DNA of 64,000 bases from Favolaschia claudopus (Eukaryota; Basidiomycota; Agaricomycetes; Agaricales; Mycenaceae). Made by a program: the position numbers and the translations under genes. Positions 48,402-59,100 of the stretch are shown piece after piece. A model generated the notes under the pieces. That model was not told the DNA's origin, ran no database searches, and worked only from the letters and a program-made list of their open reading frames with translations. Location: assembly GCA_037176885.1 (NCBI GenBank), contig JAWWNJ010000004.1, positions 1,364,001 to 1,428,000 on the forward strand. Reading direction: 5' to 3'. How positions within the stretch are numbered: position 1 is the stretch's first letter; the number at the start of each line of letters is the position of its first letter.

Positions 48402-49265
48402 CCTGAATTAGGTATGCGTTAACAGGGTCGAATGCAATGGTCATTAACTCGTTCGCAGTTACTCGCATTCTCCGTATCATATTACGCTCGGCGGCGTTCC
48501 CTTGGAGCTTGGATAACGCTGAACACTCAGAGCGTCGGCACCATGCATGCCATTCGTCAATCCTCGCTCAGCTGTGGCAGCGTGCAGTGTAACCCGTTAT
48601 ATCCATCCACCGCTTTAGCCACAAGAGGTGAGCGATCTTGGCCGATCAAACACAGACCTCTTTGACAACCCCCCCCAATTAGGCAGTCCGATAAAGCCGA
48701 CCAACTTTTCCCTTGTCCGACTTTCAGTTTCTTACTGTGCCTCACAATTAGAGCCAAACGCCCGGAAAATTCGTCTACCCCCCCATTCTTAGACCCATAG
48801 TATGGTTCTGCCTCTTCAGATTATCTCATATTCTCATGTAGGATATGTAGCTGCGTTTCCGAAACTTTTTTGATGGCGTTCGGCAGCTGTCGGCAGAGCG
48901 TCAAGCCTCGGGTGAAGTCGGCGACTGACGTCGTATATTTTCGGCCCAACCCCAACCCAGCGCAAACCGCAGGCCATCACTTACGTACCCCCCTCCCCCC
49001 CTCTGACAGCTGTCACCGATTTTGGGAGGTTAATGTCGGCGATTTTAAATCCGCTCACCTCTTGTTTAGCCACTCAACGGATCCGACGCAGTACGGGGAC
49101 AGACGGGATCGGCTTCGACAATGTAATCTCGTGTTCAGCATTACAATACTCGCCGTCCTGTAGTCCAGAATAGCGTGCATGCCCCTGGCTAGTCTGCTAC
49201 AGCTAGTGGGGCAGATGAATACACACTGCTTTCTACAGATCTTCCTCTTGGTCAAAACAGCTGTT
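48402..49265. other. Intergenic region left of the retrotransposon
   Basis: 864 bp with no supported gene. It contains C-rich runs (48667-48680, 48990-49005) and repeated CAGCTGTC/GACAGCTGTC words near 48885 and 49007. The left copy of the CTGTT target site is at 49261-49265. Confidence 0.45.
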
Positions 49266-49491
49266 TGTTGGAATTGGTGACTTAGGACGTCTCGGTTGAG
49301 GAAAAGTAATGTAATAGTTGATTACTACAATATGTATATATTCGGGGATGGCGCCGGGCGAGGCTCTTCAGCCTTGCCTAACGCCATCCCAGGTACGATA
49401 CCGTTTAATATACTACAGCCTTGCCTAACGCCATCCCAGTTCCCTGAGTGCTTGATTGCCTCTGTGCCGCTCCGCTGCCTTGATTTTAACA
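49266..49491 (+). repeat. 5' LTR
   Basis: 226 bp, identical by eye to the 3' LTR. It has a TATATA stretch at about 49335-49340. A 24-bp direct repeat occurs at 49369-49392 and 49416-49439, and GGGATGGCG at 49345-49353 can pair with CGCCATCCC in either repeat copy. Confidence 0.95.
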
Positions 49492-49507
49492 GGTTATGGG
49501 CCTAGCG
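49492..49507 (+). other. Primer-binding site complementary to initiator tRNA-Met anticodon arm
   Basis: The 16 nt after the LTR, GGTTATGGGCCTAGCG, are the complement of CGCUAGGCCCAUAACC, which reads as an initiator tRNA-Met anticodon stem-loop (loop CCCAUAA with anticodon CAU). This points to priming by a 5' tRNA fragment cut in the anticodon loop region, as described for Drosophila copia, rather than by the tRNA 3' end. Confidence 0.75.
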
Positions 49508-49583
49508 TTATAAAATCGCCTCAGGAACTTTTTTTTGGTGCACGCAGTATTTTTAGGCTCAACTTCCCGCTCGTTACTTCGAA

Positions 49584-52500
49584 ATGACGGACACCATTCA
49601 CACCACTGCTCGCCCAGTCCTCACACGAGACAACTATCCGACCTGGCTCGAAAGCTTCCAAGCCTACTCGGAGACCAAGGGTCTATGGCGAATGTGCCAG
49701 GGAAAGGAACTTTACCCCACACCGGTGGATGCGACCGCGCTGACGAGGGTGGAAAGAGTGGATATTGAAGAGTTCGAGACATGGAAGAGCAAAGCTTGCG
49801 GAGAGATCTGGCTCGCCGTAGAGGAATCACTACGAGACGACATCCGCGATGTAAAGGGCGAGCCGAGTCAAATGCTTGACACCCTCGAGCGCAAGCACAA
49901 CCAGAAGGTCCCCGGCACTCGTTTCAAGGCGTACAATGATTTTCTCAACATCTCTCTTCGCACTGAGCTCGAATCCCACCTCATCCTGCCAGCTCTCATC
50001 ACCGACATCAGTAATTCGGTATCCTCCATTCGCCGCAATCGTCCTGAGGACTTCGACATCGGTAAGCTCGACGCTGAGCTCGCCACTATGGTCGCTCTCC
50101 GAGCCCTGCGAGACTCAGACAATGCCGAACACCGTGCTTTTGCAACGAATTTCCTCATGAAGGAAGACCTAAATTTTGCCGACGTGGAATCAACCATTCT
50201 CCGCGACTTCCAGACTAAGCCCAAGATCAAGCAGGAGGACACTGCTATTGCCATGGCTGCAGCGCAAGCCGGCCCGTGTTACCTCTGCGAGGGGCCTCAT
50301 TTCGTCCGAGACTGTACAAAGATAGAAAAGGCGAAGAAGCTACTGGCGCACCCTCGAGGGAAGGGGAAGGGTGGAAATGCCAACACTACCGACTCGGGTG
50401 CGAACAGCAAGCCTCCCCCTACCCCCCAAGCTACCGCCTCTGCAAATCACGCCACGGAATTCGCCGGGAAGGCGAGTGCCTTTACCTCCCTGCCGCATCG
50501 GTCCACTTGGCTTAAATCTCGAGCTGCGACTGACTGGAATACCGACACAGGTGCTTCTTCACACATGACGCCTCACCGCTCGTGGTTCGCATCCTACATA
50601 AAACACCGCGTACCCATCCGTCTCGCAAACAACAGCATCATCTACTCTGAAGGGATTGGTTCGGTGGAGTTTCTTCCTGAAGGGAAGGATCATGTTGTTG
50701 TCTTTCACGATACGCTGCATGTACCCGACCTCGCTTCGAATCTATTGTCTCTCTTTCACCTCACCCGTGCGAAAGGATATGAGATCAGGGCAACAGGGGA
50801 CCGAGTCGACTTTATGCGAGATGGAGTAGCTCAATTCACTGCAACTGTTGACCAGCACAACACAGGCTATCTAAATGGCTCCGTTCGGATTCAATCTACG
50901 GCAGAAACAGCAAATGGTGCCTCTACTCTCCGGCTAACGCGCAAACTTTGGCACGACCGCTTCGCTCACCGGAACCATGAGGACATCGACCTTCTCCGAA
51001 AGAACGACCTGGTGAAAGGCATGAAGTTGGAATCCAGCGAGAACCCCGACCCGATATGCGAACCTTGTGTCATCGGGAAACAACACCGTCATAACATCCC
51101 ACGCGGTCCGAGCGAGCGATGCACAAAGCGCCTCCGCCGGGTACACACCGACCTGAAAGGTCCTATGCCTGTGCCAACGAGGGAGGGGTATCAGTACTGG
51201 ATGACCTTCATTGACGACTGTAGCCGTCATCGCGCCGTTGCGTACCTTAAACGGAAAGACGAAGCTTTTGCTGCGATGCGAGCTTTCAAAGCGGTTGCAG
51301 AAGCGAAGACCGGTGAGAGGCTGGAGGAATTCCAATGTGACGGAGGCGGTGAATACGTTTCAGAAGAGGTGCGGCAGTGGGCAACAGAGAACGGCATATC
51401 CTTCAGAATTACTGAACCAGGTGAGCCGCATCAGAACGGTGTAGCTGAGCGAGCAAACCTTGATATGGCCAACGGGATTACGGCTCTCATTGAGCAGTCA
51501 GGACTGCCTGAATCATTTTGGCGTCTTGCCTTGAACACCTACGTCCACGCCATTAACCGAGTCCCAGCGTCTGCGCTGCCCCCAACCACCACCCCGTACA
51601 TCGAGTGGACGGGAGGAAAGCGCCCAGACGTATCATACTTGCGCATCTTCGGATGTCTGGCCTATGTTCTGATTCCGAAGAAGAAGCGAAAAGCGCTGCA
51701 AGCTCACTCACGCAGGTGCATCTTTGTTGGTTATCCTCTTGGGACAAAAGCGTGGCTGTTTTGGGATCCCGAGCTTCGGAAATTCTACACCAGCAGTCAT
51801 GCTGTGTTTGATGAAAGATACTTTCCAGGAAACTCACCGACAAATGTTGCGCGCATGCCGATAAACCCGCCGTCTCTCTTGTCGGATGAAGGGGGCAGGA
51901 CCAGAAAAGATATTGAAATCACCGAAACACCTGCGCAAGATGTTGGACAAAACCCCGAGCGAGATCCGCCACCCGAACCACCACCGGTCGTACCCCCACC
52001 AGATGCACCACGCAAGCTGCGAGATCGTGGGGGTGGCTCACTAAACGTGGATCAGCTCGTACGGAAACAAATGGGTTGGTCGAAACCTCCCAACCGCGAC
52101 GTACCTCCGCATCCCATTTACGATGACTCCCCCCTCACCCCACTCCCGTCTGACGATGACTCGGATCCTGAGCAAGAAGAGATCGCCGCCTTACGATCCC
52201 TGGAGCACGCGTGTCGGACCGGCATTGATTTCGTGTACTCGGGCCAACGAGACGACTATCTGTCCCACGACGAAGCATTAGAGTACGCCTTTAACACATC
52301 CGAGCGTGCTTACAAGGCTTCATCCTCCAGTAATGAGCCACGCTCCTATGCCGAAGCCATGCGACGTCCTCCGGATGAGAGAATGCAATGGCATAATGCT
52401 GCCGTCCAGGAAATCGAGGCTCTTGTCCAGAACGGGACCTTCGAGCTCGTCGAGCTCCCCCCCGGACGACGCGCGATCGGCTCGAAATGGGTTTTCAAGG

Positions 52501-53909
52501 TTAAACGCAATGCAGATGGATCCATAGAGCGATACAAAGCACGGCTAGTGGCTCAAGGTTTCAGTCAGCGCCCAGGTTTTGAATATCACGACACTTTCGC
52601 ACCTACACCGAAATGGGCGTCACTTCGGGCCATACTCGCTCTCGCAGCTCTTGAGGACCTCACCCTCTACAGTGTCGACATATCCAACGCCTTCTTGAAT
52701 GGGGAGCTTGAGGAAGAGGTGTACATGAAGCAGGCGGAGGGTTTTGAGCAGAAAACACCGGACTGGGTCTTGAGACTGTGGAAGTCGATCTACGGGCTCA
52801 AGCAGGCCGGCAGAGTCTGGCTTGACACCCTGCACAAAGCCTTGACTGGGATGGGATTCTCTCGGGTCACTTGCGAACACAGCGTCTGGGTGTATGGGCG
52901 AGGAGAAGACAGGATCATTGTCCCTGTTTATGTCGATGACATGACTATCGCCGCCAAATCCCGCGCTCGCATCGATGACATCGTTTCCGAGCTCAAGAAA
53001 CACTTTAAGCTGCGCGAGCTTGGGCCGACCTCTTGGCTACTCGGTGTTGAAATTAAACAAGACCTTGGGCGTGGAACGGTCACCCTCTCCCAACGTCAAT
53101 ACTGCCTCGACATTCTCGCTCGCTTCAACATGTCCGACTGCGACTCGGTTGTTACCCCACTCGATCCCAGCGCCAAACTGTCTAAAGCTCAATCTCCACA
53201 GACCTATGAGGAAGAGGTTGAAATGCGGAACACTCCTTATATGAATGCTGTCGGCGCGCTGGCGTATCTCGCAATCGCAACGCGCCCGGATCTTGCATAT
53301 GCAGTCAGTGTTCTTGCTCGCTTCTCCTCCAATCCCGGTCCTGCGCACTGGACGGCCGTGAAGCGGGTCTTGCGATACATTAAAGGAACCTTGGACTACA
53401 AAATCACCTACACTCGCCAGCCCGTGAAATCACCCTCCGACCTCTTCCAGACCTTTTCCGACGCAGACCACGGCGGTAATCCGGATAACGGCCGGTCCAC
53501 TAGCGGCTTTGTCGTTCTGATGGCGGGGGGTGCTGTTAGCTGGTCCAGTCGCTTGCAGGGCATGGTCACGCTCTCCACTACCGAAGCGGAATTTGTGTCG
53601 GCGGTCTCAGCGGGACAAGAAATCCTCTGGCTCCGAAACTTCTTCACTGAGCTTGGATATCAGTTCACCGGCCCATCGGTTCTACATATTGACAACGAGT
53701 CAGCCTTGTCTGTTGCGAAGGATCCAGAACACCACGGTCGAATGAAACACTTAGATCTGCGCTTCTACTGGCTTCGCGATGAGGTCCATCGGGGTCGAAT
53801 CTGTGTTGTGCACCTACGGACCGACAAAATGCCAGCGGACATACTTACGAAAGCGATGGGGCGCGTCAAGGTAGACACAATGGTCAAGCTACTCGGGCTC
53901 TCATCCTAG
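49584..53909 (+). CDS. Copia-type Gag-Pol polyprotein
   Basis: Single frame of 1441 residues with no stop or frameshift. Gag occupies about residues 1-260 and ends with a zinc knuckle CYLCEGPHFVRDC near residue 231, which has CX2CX3HX4C spacing instead of the usual CX2CX4HX4C. The aspartic protease follows, with DTGASS near residue 320. The zinc-binding pre-integrase domain lies near residues 450-510 (LWHDRFAHRNHEDI then CEPCVIGKQ). Integrase has its D, D and E at about residues 521, 585 and 622 (HTDLKGP, CDGGGEY, NGVAERAN). Reverse transcriptase runs from about residue 955 (GSKWVFKVKRNADGSIERYK) with the catalytic YVDDM near residue 1116. RNase H begins at FSDADHGG near residue 1292 and contains STTEAEF and HIDNESA. 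All catalytic residues are in place. Confidence 0.96.
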   Translation: MTDTIHTTARPVLTRDNYPTWLESFQAYSETKGLWRMCQGKELYPTPVDATALTRVERVDIEEFETWKSKACGEIWLAVEESLRDDIRDVKGEPSQMLDTLERKHNQKVPGTRFKAYNDFLNISLRTELESHLILPALITDISNSVSSIRRNRPEDFDIGKLDAELATMVALRALRDSDNAEHRAFATNFLMKEDLNFADVESTILRDFQTKPKIKQEDTAIAMAAAQAGPCYLCEGPHFVRDCTKIEKAKKLLAHPRGKGKGGNANTTDSGANSKPPPTPQATASANHATEFAGKASAFTSLPHRSTWLKSRAATDWNTDTGASSHMTPHRSWFASYIKHRVPIRLANNSIIYSEGIGSVEFLPEGKDHVVVFHDTLHVPDLASNLLSLFHLTRAKGYEIRATGDRVDFMRDGVAQFTATVDQHNTGYLNGSVRIQSTAETANGASTLRLTRKLWHDRFAHRNHEDIDLLRKNDLVKGMKLESSENPDPICEPCVIGKQHRHNIPRGPSERCTKRLRRVHTDLKGPMPVPTREGYQYWMTFIDDCSRHRAVAYLKRKDEAFAAMRAFKAVAEAKTGERLEEFQCDGGGEYVSEEVRQWATENGISFRITEPGEPHQNGVAERANLDMANGITALIEQSGLPESFWRLALNTYVHAINRVPASALPPTTTPYIEWTGGKRPDVSYLRIFGCLAYVLIPKKKRKALQAHSRRCIFVGYPLGTKAWLFWDPELRKFYTSSHAVFDERYFPGNSPTNVARMPINPPSLLSDEGGRTRKDIEITETPAQDVGQNPERDPPPEPPPVVPPPDAPRKLRDRGGGSLNVDQLVRKQMGWSKPPNRDVPPHPIYDDSPLTPLPSDDDSDPEQEEIAALRSLEHACRTGIDFVYSGQRDDYLSHDEALEYAFNTSERAYKASSSSNEPRSYAEAMRRPPDERMQWHNAAVQEIEALVQNGTFELVELPPGRRAIGSKWVFKVKRNADGSIERYKARLVAQGFSQRPGFEYHDTFAPTPKWASLRAILALAALEDLTLYSVDISNAFLNGELEEEVYMKQAEGFEQKTPDWVLRLWKSIYGLKQAGRVWLDTLHKALTGMGFSRVTCEHSVWVYGRGEDRIIVPVYVDDMTIAAKSRARIDDIVSELKKHFKLRELGPTSWLLGVEIKQDLGRGTVTLSQRQYCLDILARFNMSDCDSVVTPLDPSAKLSKAQSPQTYEEEVEMRNTPYMNAVGALAYLAIATRPDLAYAVSVLARFSSNPGPAHWTAVKRVLRYIKGTLDYKITYTRQPVKSPSDLFQTFSDADHGGNPDNGRSTSGFVVLMAGGAVSWSSRLQGMVTLSTTEAEFVSAVSAGQEILWLRNFFTELGYQFTGPSVLHIDNESALSVAKDPEHHGRMKHLDLRFYWLRDEVHRGRICVVHLRTDKMPADILTKAMGRVKVDTMVKLLGLSS

Positions 53910-53917
53910 ACGTGCTT

Positions 53918-53930
53918 CATCATGGGGGTG
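53918..53930 (+). other. Polypurine tract
   Basis: G-rich segment (ATGGGGGTG) abutting the 3' LTR, in the position where plus-strand synthesis is primed in LTR retrotransposons. Confidence 0.6.
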
Positions 53931-54156
53931 TGTTGGAATTGGTGACTTAGGACGTCTCGGTTGAGGAAAAGTAATGTAATAGTTGATTACTACAATATGT
54001 ATATATTCGGGGATGGCGCCGGGCGAGGCTCTTCAGCCTTGCCTAACGCCATCCCAGGTACGATACCGTTTAATATACTACAGCCTTGCCTAACGCCATC
54101 CCAGTTCCCTGAGTGCTTGATTGCCTCTGTGCCGCTCCGCTGCCTTGATTTTAACA
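53931..54156 (+). repeat. 3' LTR
   Basis: 226 bp, identical by eye to the 5' LTR, and followed directly by the second CTGTT target-site copy. Confidence 0.95.
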
Positions 54157-54170
54157 CTGTTGTCCCCCAG

Positions 54171-54413
54171 ATGCCTTTGCGACCAGGGTCAAAACAAACC
54201 GGAGAAACAGTCGCGTTCTCGATAATTCGAGGAGGAATCCCCGCTGAGGCGGCGCTTGGAAAGCAGTGCAAGTTTTGCAAGGAAGTGATAGAAGGATCAC
54301 AACGATTCTCCATCCATTGCGATGCCTGTGGTGAACTGGTAGGGCGAATCGTGCGTAGTGCTCTGCGTCGTAGGCAAACGAGGCCCAATATGCATACGAT
54401 CCAAGTTGAGTAA
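54171..54413 (+). CDS. Small cysteine-motif ORF next to the 3' LTR
   Basis: An 80-codon frame beginning MPLRPGSKQTGETVAF and containing two CxxC-like pairs, CKFC (residues 33-36) and HCDAC (49-53), that could hold one zinc ion. It is directly preceded by CCCCCAG, which could be a splice acceptor, so it may be the last exon of a gene whose 5' part lay where the retrotransposon inserted. I do not recognise the protein, and no partner exon was identified upstream of the element. Conservation would be needed to accept it as a gene. Confidence 0.3.
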   Translation: MPLRPGSKQTGETVAFSIIRGGIPAEAALGKQCKFCKEVIEGSQRFSIHCDACGELVGRIVRSALRRRQTRPNMHTIQVE

Positions 54414-54623
54414 CACACGGTATCCCTATCGCGCCGATTTGTAAGATGAGCTAGAGAAGAATATTCGAACGCACTGAGAACGAAAACAAAGACAGGAGCC
54501 AGCTACACGGGAAGGGAGTTGAAAGCATGAACAATTTGCAAGGCAAGCCCACACACCCAAACAGTACACTGGCGTACGTATGGTTCTTTAACGCATAGAG
54601 GGCTCCGTCGCCCGCCACCACAG

Positions 54624-55649
54624 CTAGAAGGCCTCAGACCCAGACACAGTATAGATGAAAAGAGCCGCACCGAATAGCAGAAAGAATGCCCAACTTCCGT
54701 CCCTCATGACTAGCCCGACGAGGGGAGCATTTCCCCATCCCTCTCGTACAGCGCGAACGAATTTAACAACGGTCAGGACGAACAAAAAGGTTTGGAAAAT
54801 TATAGTTCCACCGCTGGTAAGCAGACCTTGAGCAAATACGGTCATGGCAATTGACGATTGCTCACCCGTATATGATCAAAGTTTCAGGGACGGAAGTCGT
54901 CAAACAGATGTCGTCGAACTCGATACCACCTAGAGAAAGACCTAGACCAACGCACATCGCACAGACCTCCATGGCAAATGCAACCAGAACAGCTGTGCGG
55001 ACGACCGCATTGTCGTGATACAAGGCGTAGACTGTTTAAATTAGCCCCTGTTGAGAAAGCGAAGAAAGCAGTAGCTACCCCGGAGAATTAATATGTAGTC
55101 CACTGCGGCAAAAACAAGCACTGTGAGCACGCCTTGGTACACCTCGAAAATGAAGCAGTCGTGCGAAGTGAAATGAAAGTGAGGCGTAATGTCGGGATTA
55201 GCGATGAAAAGGATTGAGCTTTGGCAGCCTTCAGACCCCGGTCGCCAGTCAATTGAATATACAACGCACATTTGGACGAACAAAGGAATGTATCGGACGA
55301 AGAAAAATATACACTTGACGTGCGTCCAAGGCTTGCTATAGGAATGTCACTGGGTTTTCCTGATGGAACAGTATCGTGGTACTCACGGCCACACGAAATT
55401 AACCTGATAAAAGTACAGAGAGATGCATGAATGTTGCGTCCGAACGAGAAATAACAGAGCCCGACCTCATCATCGAAAGTGACGCAGATGTCGTATAGAA
55501 GAAACGTGAGGGCGGCAACTTCAGCTAAGTCAATGACCCACCCATGAACAGATGGAAGATTGGGCCCAACCTGAACTGGCGTAATCCACGCGGGTTGCTA
55601 ATGCTTGTTCATTGCGCGACGGAGCACTAGCAAGGAGATGCAGGACCAT
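54624..55649 (-). CDS. DUF6533-type multi-pass membrane protein
   Basis: Basidiomycete-expanded seven-helix protein family of unknown role. The start MVLHLLASAPSRNEQALATR leads, through an intron, to AEVAALTFLLYDICVTFDDE, the DUF6533 signature (a helix ending in LTxDDE). This is followed by the VNFVWP and PWTHVKCIFFFVRYIPLFVQ block with the usual W...K...RY spacing. Further helices include YQGVLTVLVFAAVDYILILR, a segment with VLVAFAMEVCAMCVGLGLSL, and the last exon with TVFAQGLLTSGGTIIFQTFL and WAFFLLFGAALFIYTVSG, ending at 54624. Introns are short and lie between helices. Some authors compare such proteins to receptors, but no ligand or partner is known. Confidence 0.75.
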
Positions 55650-56175
55650 GCAAACCGGACCACTACAGTCCTACCGTGACGGAAAGGGGGAGAGAGTTGT
55701 TGCGAGCTAGTATCCTGATCTCCAGGTTTTCAAATGTCAACTGGAAGCGCTTCCAATATTTTGCCCGAAGTCGCCGCCGATGTCGATGGCAAGGGAGCCG
55801 ATGGCAGTTTGAGACCTTTTGAGACATATCCTGATAGACCGTCTGTCAGTCAGTTTGCTGGACCTCATCAACGTGCAAGACGGCGTAGCGTACAGATTCT
55901 GCCCTTGCCCTTCTTTAACTGATTGTGTTCAACCGCTTGGAATTGCATCGAAAATTTTTCTCGGTTGATAGCTTGACTCGAAATCTCCGCAGAGGAATTG
56001 GCAGATTGAAAAATTTATTGCCTTCTATCGAAGGTGCTTGATTGTGAGTGTTAACGACGTATATACAGATAAATAATACACGGGAATGCAACTAAGATAG
56101 CAAAGAGATCATCAGTGTGTTGGGGACGAGGCAATGTACAAGAAAGACGTGCGAATGACAAGAGACGAAAACCTT
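55650..56175. other. Intergenic region between DUF6533 and BUD4
   Basis: 5' region of the DUF6533 gene and 3' flank of BUD4. A 63-codon plus frame at 55734-55922 shows no motif and was not accepted. Confidence 0.45.
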
Positions 56176-59100
56176 CTAATTTGGTTTGGCCCGTGACACC
56201 TGCTTACTGAGCTCTTCTTGCCGTTGCCACAAGAGTTCAGCCCACAAAGGATGTGGTGGAATGTGTCCAACCAGAGCACGGAGGACTTCGAGCCTAGAAA
56301 GACAAAAAACAATCAATACTTCAACAACAAACGAAGTTCTTAAGATGCGTACCACTTGAGCTTTTCCTCGTCCGTGTCGGCGAAGAACATGATTTCCTGG
56401 TCGTTGGGAAACACCAAACGGAAAGACCGCTCAACCCCATACAAACCGTCATACTCGTCATGCCGACTGCTGCGTCCAGTCAAGGCAGAGGCGGGGCTCA
56501 TCGCCTCCCGAATTTCTTGGTTGTCCTCGACAGCGACCGCTTTCTTCAGATCGATTGTGGCCGTCGCCTTTTTCGTCACATCGTTGAACGCCACAAGATT
56601 GGCACCTATAACACGCAATTGCCGGCGCCGCCACGTCTTTGAAAGTGTTATAAGCAAGAGAAATCGACGGTCGGCAAATGAGAAAGACGTACACTGCAAT
56701 CGCCCCCATTTTGTGTCAATGTACCTTGGAAATAGGTCACCTTGTGCCAATTGATATGCCGAAGCCCGCGAAGACACTCCTCCAGGCTCTGCGGCAGGTC
56801 ATCGGGTGGGATACCAGGCAGCGGCGGGAGCCTGAACATTTGCAGGACCAGCTCGCCCACTTGCAGCGTCGAGGCCTTGCCGCCCAACTCCGCGCGTTGT
56901 CCGATAAGCGGGAAGTTTGTCTCAAAGAGCCGCATGTCACAACGTGAGCCGATGTCCTTGAATGACACATATACGCGCCCAAGTGTGCCGTCGGCTTTGA
57001 GGTAACGCGCAAGATTTTCGGGGAGGCGTATTTGAGGAGGGACTGGCACGGGGGCTGGTGGGGGAGGAGGAGCGGCGGCCTTCTCCTTGGACTTTTTAGG
57101 TGACGATGACCAGAAGCTGCGCAACCCGCCCTTGGACGACGATTGTTGCACTACGGGAGGGGGAACAACCTTCGGTGGAACAGGTGTTGGAGTGACGGCT
57201 TTGAATTGCGAGACGATATGTGGGTCGCGTCGGACCTTGATGGTGAGCGTGAATTCAAGCTTGCTATGTTCAATTCTGGAGCAGAAATACATTCAACAAA
57301 CCAGCAGAAGAAAAAAGGAAGCGACGCTTACAGTTCGAATTCCTGCTCAATCCTTGAGTCCCGCGCGAGCTGACATTCTGGCGTCGTCACAAAGTGTATG
57401 CCATTGTTCAGCGTACATGTAATCGCGGTGGGCTGCTGCGGAATAGGAAGATGCATGCCTTTGACGCCGACCACTGTGTCCCGTGTCAGCAATCATAAGT
57501 AAGGCACACAGAAAGTCATACCTTTCACAAACACTTTACCGTATGCCTTGCCCGGACCTTGTTGAGCACGGTATTCCTTGATCTGTTTCGAGTACTCGTT
57601 CTGCAAAAAGTTTTCAATCGCTGCCACAAACATAGATACAAAGCACATACCATGTCAGACGGCCGACGAACGGTCCTCCATGCTTTGCCGGCATTGACAT
57701 CTCCAGCGCCAGCCATATGGGAGATCCCGTCCGATTCTGACGACGCGTAGATCATTCGCTCATGTTCACGAATCTGGTATTTCTGTCGAATGAAAAGTTA
57801 GAACTTGAAATGAAATATTGATTTGGAAGTTCTTACGCGCTTGTGCGGTTCCTCCATTTTGTTCAGCTCCCGCTCAATGCTGTCTCGCAGGTCGTCCTTG
57901 TCAGTGCCAACATTAAGCAGGTCTTTCCCTCTCATACGTGCCAACTCTTCCACGTCACCTGTGCTCATACTTCTCCTCGCGCTGGGGCGTCCATTACCTG
58001 CCCGTAGCATGGAGCTGTTCTGCTGAGGTGGTGGCACGTAGTCATTCCCCTCCTCCTCAAAGCGCCGCATCTCCCTCCTCTTCTCAAGAATCAGCTGCTC
58101 CCTCGAGCGGATATTGTCTTTCGGGGGGACAGGGGGAGGTGGGAGGCTGAGGAGTGACGATGACGAGGCGACGCTAACCTGGCGGCTCAGCCCCGCGCCA
58201 ACTTGATTCATCATAAGCAACGCAGAATCCGTCGCAGCCCGTACAGGCGCCCGTGTCTGCGCCACCTCCTCGCTGCGCAATGAGTTCTCCGCATCCTCAG
58301 TGCGCATAGAGTCATCTCTCACACCCACCTGCGCGCCTCCGACGTCGTCTATCAACTGGTCCAGCGCACTGCGCATCTCCATGTCCACCTCAACGCGTTC
58401 AAACTCGCGCCTCTCTGCTGCCCCAGTGCTCAATCCACTGAACGCACTCGCGCGCGAGCCTATGCTTCCGTCGAGCCCTGGAATCCCAAGACCCCGGAGC
58501 CCAAACTTACTCCCAAAGTCCAGCCCGAGGTCCGGCGCGCGCAGGCCAAGTTCCGCGTCCGAGGTGGGAGCATGCTCATCGATGGGTGTGATGGGCGTCG
58601 AGATTGTGACGCGTTCCGCCACTTCCACAATCCCAATTTCCAGATTGGTGATGCTAGTGTTGATGCTGGCGTTGATGCTGGCACTTGAGCTTCGTTGCCT
58701 CTCGCGCTCCCGTTCCAGCTGAATGAGCCGTTCCCGTTGTTCAAAGCGCGCCTCTTCCTCCCGCTCCTCCCTAAACTCGTCTTCATCCTGTGTCATGTCT
58801 TCTCGACTTTGCCCCTCGCTTGCACTCTCGTAGACCGCATGGTTCTCGTCCACCGAGTCCTCCGTTGGCTGTGGTGCCTCCACCTCCAGCTCGGGACTCG
58901 CACTCCGTGCACGCAAGCGTCTCGCAACCTCTTCCCTACTGATGCGCTGCCTTCCTCCGCCACCACTACCCTGTATCGGGCTCGGTTGATTTTCTTCATT
59001 ATCGAGAGCGTCAACCTAGAGAAATCTAGTCAGTATACAACGCGCATAAGTACAGAATGTCGTCCAAACCACTTACATCCTCCCGTATCCTCATACTCTC

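Larger units (their letters stand above)
49266..54156 (+). mobile_element. Intact Ty1/copia LTR retrotransposon
   Basis: 4891-bp element bounded by two identical 226-bp LTRs (TG...CA ends) and flanked by a perfect 5-bp target-site duplication CTGTT (49261-49265 and 54157-54161). Internally it has a primer-binding site immediately after the 5' LTR, one long uninterrupted gag-pol frame, and a G-rich tract just before the 3' LTR. The integrase domain precedes reverse transcriptase, the copia order. Identical LTRs and an open frame indicate a very recent insertion and possible autonomy. Confidence 0.97.

Noticed and set aside
53961..54413. 150-codon ORF reading from the 3' LTR into flanking DNA
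   Set aside because: Its first half is LTR sequence, also present at the 5' LTR; it is a chance fusion frame.
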